A DNA stretch of 7,902 bases from Deltaproteobacteria bacterium (GCA_019314085.1 JAFCZZ010000176.1:1-7902); one strand, 5' to 3'; counted from the first letter of the stretch, positions 1 to 7,096 are shown. Made by a program: numbers and translations. The notes: a model not told the origin generated them from the sequence alone.

Positions 1-176
1 ATCAACATGACGGGGAATATATCACTGTATATTATGAAGCAGGAACACCTACCGGTTTTTGGAAGGCTCCCGTACCCCATGGTCAAAATATGACCACTTA
101 CTGCGATAAAAATGGTGATGGTATATTTGAAACCATACTGACAAATAACCCCAACTGCTATTATTCGGGAAGGTAG
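1..176 (+). CDS. 3' end of an unidentified protein gene (partial)
   Basis: An open frame enters from the left edge (first full codon at position 3) and stops at TAG 174-176, giving 57 visible C-terminal residues. The start lies outside the window. The fragment is rich in Tyr, Asn, Thr and Gly and contains a short acidic loop, CDKNGDGIFET (residues 34-44 of the fragment). This resembles the DxNxDG calcium-binding loops of dockerin or EF-hand-like repeats, and such loops are common in secreted or surface proteins. The piece ends NPNCYYSGR. I do not recognise the family. No TM segment is visible. Composition is more AT-rich than the downstream metabolic genes, which could mean a different origin. 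That the frame is real is likely but not certain, since only 57 codons are visible. Confidence 0.5.
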   Translation, partial: QHDGEYITVYYEAGTPTGFWKAPVPHGQNMTTYCDKNGDGIFETILTNNPNCYYSGR

Positions 177-300
177 AACTCAGATAACAAGCGATACATG
201 TATAAGTCAGTTTTGCAATATGCCGTGAAAAATTATCCTGATACTTTGGTCAATTCAAGTGGTAATACTGGATTTGCTCCCGAAAATATCAGGGAGGCTC

Positions 301-540
301 GTAGACACACTTGTGGCAATCGTCATCTCTTTTCTTAATGTAGGCGATGTCTTCGGAATCGGCATTTGGACAAAAATGTGTACTCTATCATCTCCGCCGT
401 CTACGGGCTGATGGTTGTTGGGACCTCATCATTTTTTCTTGACAGGGATCACACTTTTTCTTAACGTACCTGCACAGAAACTCTCGTCCCGACTAATACT
501 CGGCAGACCATATTATGCCTATGAAAGGAATGAATCATGA
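301..540 (+). pseudogene. Frameshifted remnant of a small membrane protein
   Basis: No single frame is intact here, but hydrophobic protein-like segments follow each other across two compensating shifts. Frame 1 from 301 reads LVDTLVAIVISFLNVGDVFG. Frame 3 from 381 reads YSIISAVYGLMVVGTSSFF. Frame 1 resumes at 436 with LTGITLFLNVPAQKLSS and ends at TGA 538-540. The shifts fall near an A5 run (372-376) and a T6 run (432-437), as if one base were missing and then one added. The final TGA overlaps the ATG of the acyl-CoA synthetase gene as ATGA, the usual arrangement of a real operon neighbour. An upstream 46-codon frame (198-338, starting MYKSVLQYAVKNYPDTLV) may be the original N-terminus, needing a third shift. 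I do not recognise the family. Sequencing error in the homopolymers is an alternative to true decay. Confidence 0.4.
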
Positions 541-1928
541 GTTGCGACTTATATCCTCTTTTTCATCCATCATCTATTGCAATCATTGGTGCCTCCGCCG
601 ACGAAACCAAATTCAGCACCCTTGTTGTACGGGTGATGGATACAATGGGATACAAGGGCAACATTTACTTGGTCAACACGAACACCAACGCGATCCCCGG
701 TAAGAAGGTTTACAAACAGGCTTCGGACATCCCGGGCACAGTCGATCTCGCGATTCTCTTCGTACCGTCACGTTTTGTTCTTTCGGCGATTGAAGATTGT
801 GCTAATAAAGGTGTCAAGGTAGCGATTATCCACGGTGCCGGATTTGCCGAACTCGGAGACGAAGGCCGGTCCCAGCAGGATGTCATCGTGCAAATAGCCC
901 ATGCATCGGGTATGCGCGTAGTGGGACCAAATTGTATGGGCATCACCTCCCCCTCGGTGGGAATCAATATGGTGACAGCGCACGCGCCCCTTGTTAATCA
1001 GGGGGGAGTGGCATTTGCCGGCCAAAGCGGATGGGCCACCGAATACGTCCTGATCATGGGTGCCGAACGTGGCCTGGGATTCAGTTCTGTCGTCTCCTGT
1101 GGCAATCAGGCCGACTTGAGCTTTGCCGATTATCTTGATTATTTCGGCAACAGCCCTGAAACCCAGGTTATAGGAGCTTACGTTGAGGGCTTTAAAGATG
1201 GCAAACTCTTTTTCAATGCCGCAAAAAAGGCCGCCTTACAGAAACCGGTCGTGATCTGGAAATCCGGTCTGACCGCCTCAGGTGCCCGCTTTACCCAGTC
1301 GCATACGGGATCACTGGCAGGCAACGGCGAGATGGCAAAGGCCGTTCTTAGTCAGGTCGGCGTGACTGAAGCCGTGGGGATCGAGGATATGATGGACACA
1401 CTGGTTGCATTCAATTCACCATACCTCCCACAAGGCAAAAGGGTCGGTATGATTATCGGACAGGGTGGAGTCGGCGTTGCCGGTTGCGACGCGTGCGAGG
1501 CGGCGGGTCTTGAAGTACCCCAGCTTCCGCAGAATGTCCAAAAGGAATTGATGGACTTTTTGAAGCAGTATCTCCCGCCATTCGCCGGGATTTCAAATCC
1601 GATTGACCTCGTTTGGGCGCCCATGGGCAAGCAAGAGGAAATTTGCCGCCGGTGCATAGAATTGATGGCGCCCTGGGTGGACGCCATTATATGTGGAATA
1701 TATCTTCTGGAAGGTGATGATCATGACAGATTTGCCAAGTTTGTGGGGTCGATGAGCAACCATATCCAGAAGCCCATCCTATCCGTACCTCCCTTTGGTC
1801 ATGTCGTGCAGCCGTTTATGCGGCTCAGTACCAAGTATGGCGCTCCCGCTTTCAGCAGCATTGAGCGGGCAGTAAAGGCGCTCCTACGTCTTGTCCGCCG
1901 ATACGAATGGTTGAAGAACCATCGGTGA
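537..1928 (+). CDS. ADP-forming acyl-CoA synthetase, alpha-type (CoA-binding/ligase) subunit
   Basis: This 463-residue protein matches the usual length of a free-standing alpha subunit of ADP-forming acetyl/acyl-CoA synthetase (Acd/succinyl-CoA synthetase superfamily). The family converts acyl-CoA, ADP and phosphate to acid, CoA and ATP, or the reverse, in the cytoplasm. A Rossmann-type CoA-binding domain occupies about residues 5-135 (IAIIGAS at 14-20, GPNCMG at 130-135). Two flavodoxin-like ligase domains follow: about 150-295, with QSG at 163-165, GNQADLSFADYL at 189-200 and SHTGSLAG at 255-262, and about 300-460, with NPIDL at 354-358. His256 in SHTGS sits where the family's phosphorylated histidine lies. 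The start is supported by AAAGGA 7 nt upstream. No ATP-grasp (beta) domain is fused or encoded nearby, so a partner subunit must lie elsewhere if the enzyme is active. Acyl substrate unknown; acetate is only the default guess. Confidence 0.88.
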   Translation: MSCDLYPLFHPSSIAIIGASADETKFSTLVVRVMDTMGYKGNIYLVNTNTNAIPGKKVYKQASDIPGTVDLAILFVPSRFVLSAIEDCANKGVKVAIIHGAGFAELGDEGRSQQDVIVQIAHASGMRVVGPNCMGITSPSVGINMVTAHAPLVNQGGVAFAGQSGWATEYVLIMGAERGLGFSSVVSCGNQADLSFADYLDYFGNSPETQVIGAYVEGFKDGKLFFNAAKKAALQKPVVIWKSGLTASGARFTQSHTGSLAGNGEMAKAVLSQVGVTEAVGIEDMMDTLVAFNSPYLPQGKRVGMIIGQGGVGVAGCDACEAAGLEVPQLPQNVQKELMDFLKQYLPPFAGISNPIDLVWAPMGKQEEICRRCIELMAPWVDAIICGIYLLEGDDHDRFAKFVGSMSNHIQKPILSVPPFGHVVQPFMRLSTKYGAPAFSSIERAVKALLRLVRRYEWLKNHR

Positions 1929-1999
1929 GAATATCAGCATGCACAAATAGGCATTAAACAATCAAGGGGCACACACACTTTTCCCCCGCGATTTTATCC

Positions 2000-2407
2000 T
2001 CCATTGTCTGGCAAGATCAGGATGTCCGAAGCAATCTAAATCCTACAAAGGGTAGCGGGAGTGATACGTAAAAATACGCTTTTGATTGATTATCATCAAC
2101 TATTTCCGCATGGTCTTTTTGCGGATTGGGAGGTGTACAAAAGACCGGTTCTATGCAGTTGGAAACAGGATACAACGGGTTACCCGTGAATTTTCCACCA
2201 TCCATGCGGACCTGTATCCTTGAAGGGAGATGGTTGGCTGGCATAAGATGCCAAAGCTGTAAGATTCCAATTAGGCCCGGGGGAAGCTGTTTCAATAAGA
2301 ACGAAAACGTCACCGATCTCCCCTTTTTCGAATCGGCGGAACGCGCCATGCAAACCTACGCCATGGTGCGGGGCTATCAGCTCTGGAAAGAAAAAGGGGT
2401 TGAATAA
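2000..2407 (+). pseudogene. Decayed C-terminal fragment of a second acyl-CoA synthetase alpha subunit
   Basis: Three protein-like pieces in two frames line up, in order, with the C-terminal ligase domain of the intact upstream gene. Frame 2 around 2000-2070 contains RSNLNPTKGSG, opposite the NPIDL region. Frame 3 (open 2040-2186, stop 2187-2189) contains LLIDYHQLFPHGLF and then YKRPVLCSWK, opposite QKPILSVPP. Frame 2, ending at TAA 2405-2407, has LPFFESAERAMQTYAMVRGY, opposite APAFSSIERAVKALLRLVRRY. The piece covers only roughly the last quarter to third of a subunit and lacks the CoA-binding domain and the catalytic histidine. It is divergent from the intact gene at the base level, so it looks like an old paralogue rather than a recent duplicate. 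A 93-codon open frame with a TTG start (2126-2407) exists, but its front half (a CQSC motif) does not resemble the family and is probably an accidental frame. Confidence 0.5.
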
Positions 2408-2465
2408 ATGGGCGCCGTTGTCCCTATGTAACCATATACTTTTTTAATACCAGGGGGCCTGCCTG

Positions 2466-3032
2466 ATGAAGATCCTTAATGTATACGGGAGTTCAATCGA
2501 AGGTTCGAGTGCCGCCATAGCAAAACGTTTTGTTGAAAAAGCCGGCCGGTTTGGCGCGGAGATACAAAGCTTCAAACTCGGAGGCGCGCATAACACCAGC
2601 TGCAAAGAATGCATGTCATGCAAAACCACGACCGACAGGTGCGTTATCCAGGATGATATCACGACCATATTTGATTCCCTTGTCACATCCGATGTCCTTG
2701 TCCTTTCCACGGGGATCTATTCGGGAGAGGTAAGCGGGAATATGTCCATCTTTGAATCCAGGCTGTTTTCATTCCTGAAACCGGATTTCGAGACAAACCC
2801 GGATGCATCACGGCTGCCATCCGGGAAAAAGCTGGTATTCATCCAGACCCAGGGCGGCGCCAGCTACTGGCACACCGACATATATCAGAGGTATGAAGCG
2901 CTGTTCAAGAAACTCGGATTCAGCGATGTCTTTATAATTCATGGAGACTGTATCGATCATCCATATGACATTGGCGACGATATTATGAACCTGGCGGAAG
3001 AGATTGCCGAAAAATGTCTGTTGGAGACATAA
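2466..3032 (+). CDS. Flavodoxin-fold NAD(P)H:FMN reductase / iron-sulfur flavoprotein-like protein
   Basis: This 188-residue cytoplasmic protein belongs to the NADPH-dependent FMN reductase/multimeric flavodoxin superfamily. The N-terminal beta strand and phosphate-binding loop read MKILNVYGSSIEGSS (residues 1-15). Four clustered cysteines follow at C46, C49, C52 and C59 (C-x2-C-x2-C-x6-C), then the conserved acidic pair in QDD (62-64). A spacing of this kind resembles the compact cysteine motif that binds [4Fe-4S] in archaeal Isf proteins (C-x2-C-x2-C-x4-7-C), although many relatives keep similar cysteines without a proven cluster. STGIYSGEVSGNMSIFESRL (81-100) is the usual FMN-loop and dimer region. 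Likely role: two-electron or one-electron transfer through FMN, partner unknown. The start is supported by AGGGGG 8 nt upstream. It stands alone, with 58 bases before it and about 200 after. Confidence 0.8.
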   Translation: MKILNVYGSSIEGSSAAIAKRFVEKAGRFGAEIQSFKLGGAHNTSCKECMSCKTTTDRCVIQDDITTIFDSLVTSDVLVLSTGIYSGEVSGNMSIFESRLFSFLKPDFETNPDASRLPSGKKLVFIQTQGGASYWHTDIYQRYEALFKKLGFSDVFIIHGDCIDHPYDIGDDIMNLAEEIAEKCLLET

Positions 3033-3234
3033 ACAATTGCACGATGAAGCAAATATCCTGAAAGAAGGGGGTGCAACGGGACATCGTTGATTCCCATCAG
3101 CTCGTAGGTGAATCGTTCCAATCAACCATCCTTAATAACAGGGTGTTGGACCTATGTAACCTATTGACCATACACCACATAGCATGTACTGATTATCGTA
3201 ATCAAAAGAAGGCCTCAAAAGGGGAGGAAGCGGA

Positions 3235-6057
3235 ATGGATGATAAAACATATTATCGGATGAAGGTCCAGGAGGTCCTCGATGACCTCCACACCACGGCC
3301 AACGGACTTGAAACGGACGAAGCCGCACGCCGGATAGATCAATACGGCAAGAACGAGCTTACGGCCAAGATAGAGGTCCCGCGCTGGATGCTTTTTGTCT
3401 CGCAGTTCAAGGACCTTCTCGTCATCATTCTTATGGTTGCGGCAGCCATATCATTGATTATCGGCAGCCTTCGAGATGCCGTCGTCATGATTATCATCGT
3501 GTTGGTGAACGCCTCCATCGGGTTTCTGCAGGAATACAAGGTCAGCAAAATACTCGAAAGCCTCAAGACCCTGATACAGTCACCGGCCCGCGCCCTGCGG
3601 GGGGGTGAGCTCACCGAAGTCCCGCAGGATCAGCTCGTGCCCGGCGATATCATTCGACTGGAAGCCGGGGATAAGATACCGGCAGACATCCGTGTCATCG
3701 AATCTTTCGACCTGCGAACGGAAGACTTCGCCCTCACCGGAGAGTCCATGCCCCAGGGTAAAAACAGCACGGTCATCACGGAGGATTGCGTGATCGGCGA
3801 CCAAGACAACATGGTATTCATGGGCACGACCGTAACATCGGGCAGCGCGACCGGGGTCGTTGTCAGAACGGGGATGCAGGCGGAGATGGGCAGGATCGCC
3901 GGGATGACACAGACGACCGAGAAGGTAACGTCCCCCCTCGAACGTGAACTCGGCGCCCTGGCCCGCTGGCTGACCGTCACCGTCGTCATCATCAGTGCGT
4001 TTCTTTTCGCGGTGTCGCTTTGGCAGGGGTTCAGTCTGTTTATCAGCATGGTGTTCGCGCTCGGTATCGCCGTGGCCCTCGTTCCGCAGGCCCTTCCGGC
4101 ACAGGTGACCGTGGCCCTGTCCACAACAAGCAAACGGCTCGCGGAACATAACGCCGTGGTTCGCAGTCTTCCCTCCGTGGAAACACTCGGATCAACGAGT
4201 GTCATCAGTACCGACAAAACAGGGACCCTGACCAAAAATGAGATGACGGTTACCGCGATCTGGTTCAACGGCGCTCGCTACTCTATGACCGGCGTAGGGT
4301 ACGAGCCCCAGGGCAAGATACTCGGGGAGGGCGGCGACCCCCTCGACCAAAAAGGAATCGATGAGATCGAGATAATGATGGACGCCGCCACAATGGCCTC
4401 CAACGCGGAGATACACGCCCCCGACGAAGAACATGACACCTGGTACCCCATCGGCGATCCCACGGAAGCGGCCCTGGTGACCATGTCCACAAAGATCGGC
4501 ACCCGCTCCCCTGCCGAGGACAAAGAAAATCCCGAGCTGAAGGAATTCCCCTTTGACTCTGAGCGAAAGCTGATGAGCTCGGTGAGGCAGTTCGCCGACG
4601 GGCACCAACTCGCCATGAAGGGGGCGATCGGCAGTGTCCTTTCCATAAGTAAGCATATCTACCGCGACGGCAGGGCGGAGCCGATCACGGAAAAGGATAA
4701 AGAAGCCATCATCGCGGTCAATGAGGAGTTCTCAAAAAAGGCCCTGCGGGTGCTCGCCATCGCCTACCGGCCCCTCGAGCTGGAAGAAGCCGAAAAGGAC
4801 GTAACCTTTCTGGGTCTTGTGGGTATGACAGACCCGCCCAGGGAGGGCGTTGAGGAGGCAATTGCCGTGTGCCACGGCGCCGGTATCCGGACATTCATCA
4901 TGACAGGAGACCACCAGATTACCGCCCAGGCAGTCGGCATGGAGATCGGTCTGTCCGGATCGGATCATCCCTCGCCAGTTATTACCGGGAAAGAGCTAAA
5001 GGCCATGGATGACGCGGAACTGACCGCTGTCATGGCAAAGGAGGAATCCCTCATCTTTTCGCGGGTGGATCCCGAAGACAAGCTGCGAATCGTGGAGCTT
5101 CTCGAAAAGAACGGCGAGGTGGTGGCCGTCACGGGCGACGGTGTAAACGACGCCCCCGCCTTGCGCAGGGCGGATATCGGTGTCGCCATGGGAAAGATCG
5201 GAACCGATGTAGCCAAGGAGGCCTCCGACCTCGTCCTGCTCGACGACTCCTTCCCCACCCTTGTGGAGGCGATACGGGAGGGGCGCACGATCTACTCCAA
5301 TTTGAGAAAAACCGTTCTCGCGTCGATGACGACCAACGGCGCCGAGCTTGTCGTCGTCCTTCTGGGGCTGGCGGCCGTGACATTGAAGGGCTGGGCCATC
5401 CCCATCTTTGCCATTCAGATCCTCGCCATCGATCTGCTTGCCGAGATAATGCCCCTGACCTGCCTCACCTTTGATCCGGGCTTCGAAGGAATCATGAAGC
5501 GTCCGCCGAGAGATCTCGGAGAACATATTCTCAACAGGATTACATCCCTGGAGGTAATGTTCCTGGGCCTGATCATGGGAACCCTTGCCTTTGTAAATTA
5601 CGCCCTGTTCATGAGCCGCCAGGGAACGGTCTTTACCATGGATAGCCTCGATCCGCTCTTATACGCGAGGGCTACCACCATCACCTATCTAACGATCGCC
5701 TTTTGCCAGTTTGTGAATATCCTTTCCCACCGCTTTGAACGCACATCCATATTCAACAGCAATTTCTTTTCAAACCGGATTCTTATCGGATCCATCGGCG
5801 GTTCCATCCTGCTTGTTTTATTGGTGGTGCATACACCGGGTGTACGGGATTTCCTGCGGTTCGCGCCCCCGTCCCCGATTGACTGGCTCTATGTATTGGG
5901 ATCGGCGGCGCTATACCTGTTCGCCTTTGAGGCGCTCAAAATGTTCAAGCGGACAGGCGTCGCAGATAACCGGGGCGCTGAAGGGAATAAAGCGCAGGGC
6001 CGGCGCAAGGCTGAGAAACTGAAAGCTAACAAACAACCCGAAAGGAGTGAACCATGA
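3235..6057 (+). CDS. P-type cation-transporting ATPase (P2-like), atypical M4 motif
   Basis: A full-length 940-residue pump of the inner membrane that couples ATP hydrolysis to cation transport. An N-terminal cation-ATPase domain (about 1-60) precedes two TM helices (about 60-78 and 81-98). The actuator domain has LTGES at 167-171. M3/M4 lie at about 245-295. The phosphorylation motif DKTGTLT is at 327-333 (Asp327). The nucleotide domain has FPFDSERK (438-445) and KGA (462-464), and the hinge motif TGDGVNDAP is at 633-641. M5-M10 lie at about 695-905, followed by a basic, charged tail. Putative ion-site residues are Gln285 in M4 (PQALP, where SERCA-type pumps have PEGLP), Asn701 and Glu704 in M5, and Asp733 and Glu737 in M6. 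The substrate cannot be assigned: Ca2+, Na+, K+ or H+ are all possible. The start has GGGGAGGAAG 4-13 nt upstream. Its stop overlaps the VOC start as ATGA, so the two were co-translated. Confidence 0.93.
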   Translation: MDDKTYYRMKVQEVLDDLHTTANGLETDEAARRIDQYGKNELTAKIEVPRWMLFVSQFKDLLVIILMVAAAISLIIGSLRDAVVMIIIVLVNASIGFLQEYKVSKILESLKTLIQSPARALRGGELTEVPQDQLVPGDIIRLEAGDKIPADIRVIESFDLRTEDFALTGESMPQGKNSTVITEDCVIGDQDNMVFMGTTVTSGSATGVVVRTGMQAEMGRIAGMTQTTEKVTSPLERELGALARWLTVTVVIISAFLFAVSLWQGFSLFISMVFALGIAVALVPQALPAQVTVALSTTSKRLAEHNAVVRSLPSVETLGSTSVISTDKTGTLTKNEMTVTAIWFNGARYSMTGVGYEPQGKILGEGGDPLDQKGIDEIEIMMDAATMASNAEIHAPDEEHDTWYPIGDPTEAALVTMSTKIGTRSPAEDKENPELKEFPFDSERKLMSSVRQFADGHQLAMKGAIGSVLSISKHIYRDGRAEPITEKDKEAIIAVNEEFSKKALRVLAIAYRPLELEEAEKDVTFLGLVGMTDPPREGVEEAIAVCHGAGIRTFIMTGDHQITAQAVGMEIGLSGSDHPSPVITGKELKAMDDAELTAVMAKEESLIFSRVDPEDKLRIVELLEKNGEVVAVTGDGVNDAPALRRADIGVAMGKIGTDVAKEASDLVLLDDSFPTLVEAIREGRTIYSNLRKTVLASMTTNGAELVVVLLGLAAVTLKGWAIPIFAIQILAIDLLAEIMPLTCLTFDPGFEGIMKRPPRDLGEHILNRITSLEVMFLGLIMGTLAFVNYALFMSRQGTVFTMDSLDPLLYARATTITYLTIAFCQFVNILSHRFERTSIFNSNFFSNRILIGSIGGSILLVLLVVHTPGVRDFLRFAPPSPIDWLYVLGSAALYLFAFEALKMFKRTGVADNRGAEGNKAQGRRKAEKLKANKQPERSEP

Positions 6058-6375
6058 AATTCAAATTGGCGCATACAAACATCAATGTCTTTGATCTTTC
6101 CAAAAGTCTGGCTTTTTACCGGGAAGCGCTCGGGCTGCGTGAGGTGCGCGCCTACGAGCAGCCTGACGGTGAATTCAAGCTCGCGTACCTCTCTGATGAG
6201 GCCAACAACTACCAGATTGAACTCACCTGGCTGAGAGATCGAAAAGAGGCATACAACCACGGCGACAACGACCTGCATCTCGCATTCGTCACCGACGATT
6301 ATGAGGCCGCGCACAGCAAACATACGGAAATGGACTGCATCTGTTATGAAAACAAGGCAATGGGAATATATTGTC

Positions 6376-6438
6376 GAGTAGACATGTCGCCTCCTTTCTT
6401 CAATATATAAATTTAGTGTAAGGAGGCGCATGCCCCTC
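6376..6438 (-). ncRNA. Group II intron domain VI with bulged branch-point A
   Basis: On the minus strand GAGGGGCAUG (6438-6429) pairs with CAUGUCUACUC (6386-6376) over all ten positions, leaving one adenosine bulged (opposite plus T6379). That A is the seventh base from the intron 3' end, the canonical place for the lariat branch point. The helix continues, after one unpaired base, through a perfect 9-bp stem (6420-6428 with 6388-6396) to a 23-nt AT-rich loop. Confidence 0.85.
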
Positions 6439-6441
6439 ACA

Positions 6442-6474
6442 GAACCGGACTTGTGGATTTCCCACATCCGGCTC
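6442..6474 (-). ncRNA. Group II intron domain V
   Basis: The minus strand has a 33-nt hairpin beginning GAGCCGGA and ending UCCGGUUC, forming an 8-bp lower stem with the AGC catalytic triad at its base. A two-base AG bulge on the 3' side and a 5-bp upper stem (UGUGG/CCACA) capped by a GAAA-containing loop follow. This matches the domain V plan (usually 34 nt: AGC triad, two-base bulge, GNRA-type loop), one base short in the distal stem. It lies 3 nt upstream of domain VI, the normal linker length. Confidence 0.88.
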
Positions 6475-6865
6475 TTCACTAATACATTCAGTGATTGGAC
6501 TATGCCTCTCTTCGCCTTTACGTATTAATGCTAACCCCTTCGAGTGTTCTTTTCTCTTGAACTCACAGGGCATTACCCCTGTTACACCTCTACTATGAGT
6601 TAGTCCGACTCCCTATAAGCCTTCAGATTTCCTCCCTCTTCGGTTGTTTCATCTTACCATGTCTCTGGCTGCTGAGTGTATGTTAACTGTCGCAAGCGGC
6701 AGGTTCCTCATTCGACCTGAGCATGGAACTTATAGGGTCTCCCAAGTTCCAATATAAACAGTTCGTTTGCCCGCCACGGACTCAGACCCCGGCACGTCAG
6801 ATACACACTCACCTTTAACGTGTGTCCTGATATTGGTTTCCAGGAAATGAAACCCTTGACCCAAT

Positions 6866-6872
6866 GCAATAA
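6866..6872 (-). other. Candidate EBS1 of the group II intron
   Basis: UUAUUGC, at intron nucleotides 174-180, pairs antiparallel with GCAAUGA, the seven exon bases just upstream of the predicted 5' splice site (plus 7046-7052). Six Watson-Crick pairs and one G-U wobble form. Position in the domain I half of the element is right for EBS1. No clear EBS2 partner was found for the preceding exon bases. Confidence 0.65.
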
Positions 6873-7096
6873 GGATTATTTCGGGGCTCAATACCTTCAC
6901 TTGCGTTGTGGCTGACAAACTGCCCACCCCATGGCTTCGCATGATTCGTTACCTCCTCATACGCGTGGTTCAGTTCCGTGCCGGTGGCTAGCCGTTACAC
7001 GTGCCGGATTGTCCAGCTTGCCTATATTAGCTTTGCTTGGCGCACTCATTGCGGATCCTGATGGATACTGGCTTGAAATAGTCCCCGACAGGAGAT

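Larger units (their letters stand above)
6373..7045 (-). mobile_element. ORF-less group II intron (673 nt), antisense to the VOC gene
   Basis: Read on the minus strand from 7045 to 6373, the element begins GTGCGCC (group II 5' consensus GUGYG) and ends CGAC (3' consensus AY). Near the 3' end are a domain V hairpin (6442-6474) and a domain VI helix (6376-6438) with a single bulged adenosine. In the 5' half, UUAUUGC (plus 6866-6872) pairs with the last seven bases of the minus-strand 5' exon, GCAAUGA (7052-7046). A 7-bp stem-loop at plus 6725-6750 is one of several structured parts of the upper domains. Insertion is seamless: there are no terminal inverted repeats and no target duplication, as expected for retrohoming. 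No frame here is long enough for a reverse transcriptase/maturase, so mobility and perhaps splicing would need a protein in trans. The antisense orientation means the + strand mRNA carries only the intron's complement. I do not assign a class. Confidence 0.9.

Noticed and set aside
439..467. TTGACA followed after 17 bases by TAACGT as a promoter for the acyl-CoA synthetase gene
   Set aside because: The -10 box matches only three of six consensus bases and the site falls within the membrane-protein remnant.
2126..2407. 93-codon open frame (TTG start) as a functional small protein with a CQSC zinc-ribbon-like motif
   Set aside because: Only its last third resembles a known family, matching the C-terminus of a synthetase alpha subunit, while the adjoining match lies in another frame. 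This fits a pseudogene better.
3071..3262. 63-codon open frame with GTG start ahead of the ATPase
   Set aside because: It overlaps the ATPase start in another frame, has no good ribosome binding site or recognisable domain, and its composition is not protein-like.
3580..4268. Long minus-strand open frames (189 and 212 codons) within the ATPase gene
   Set aside because: They are antisense shadows of a clearly coding frame.
5889..6479. 196-codon minus-strand open frame across the ATPase end, the VOC gene and the intron
   Set aside because: It is antisense to two recognisable protein genes and runs into the intron domain V; no family resemblance.
6622..6652. Minus-strand ATG with nine codons (MKQPKREEI) as the start of a maturase remnant
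   Set aside because: It stops after nine codons, and nothing downstream before domain V resembles a reverse transcriptase.
6730..6942. 70-codon minus-strand frame inside the intron, as a coding gene
   Set aside because: It lies in the structured upper domains of the intron RNA, has no reverse transcriptase or maturase motif, and is short enough to arise by chance.
6373..7045. DNA transposon or IS remnant as the cause of the VOC split
   Set aside because: There are no terminal inverted repeats, no target duplication and no transposase fragment, while the group II intron ends, domain V, domain VI and EBS1 all fit.
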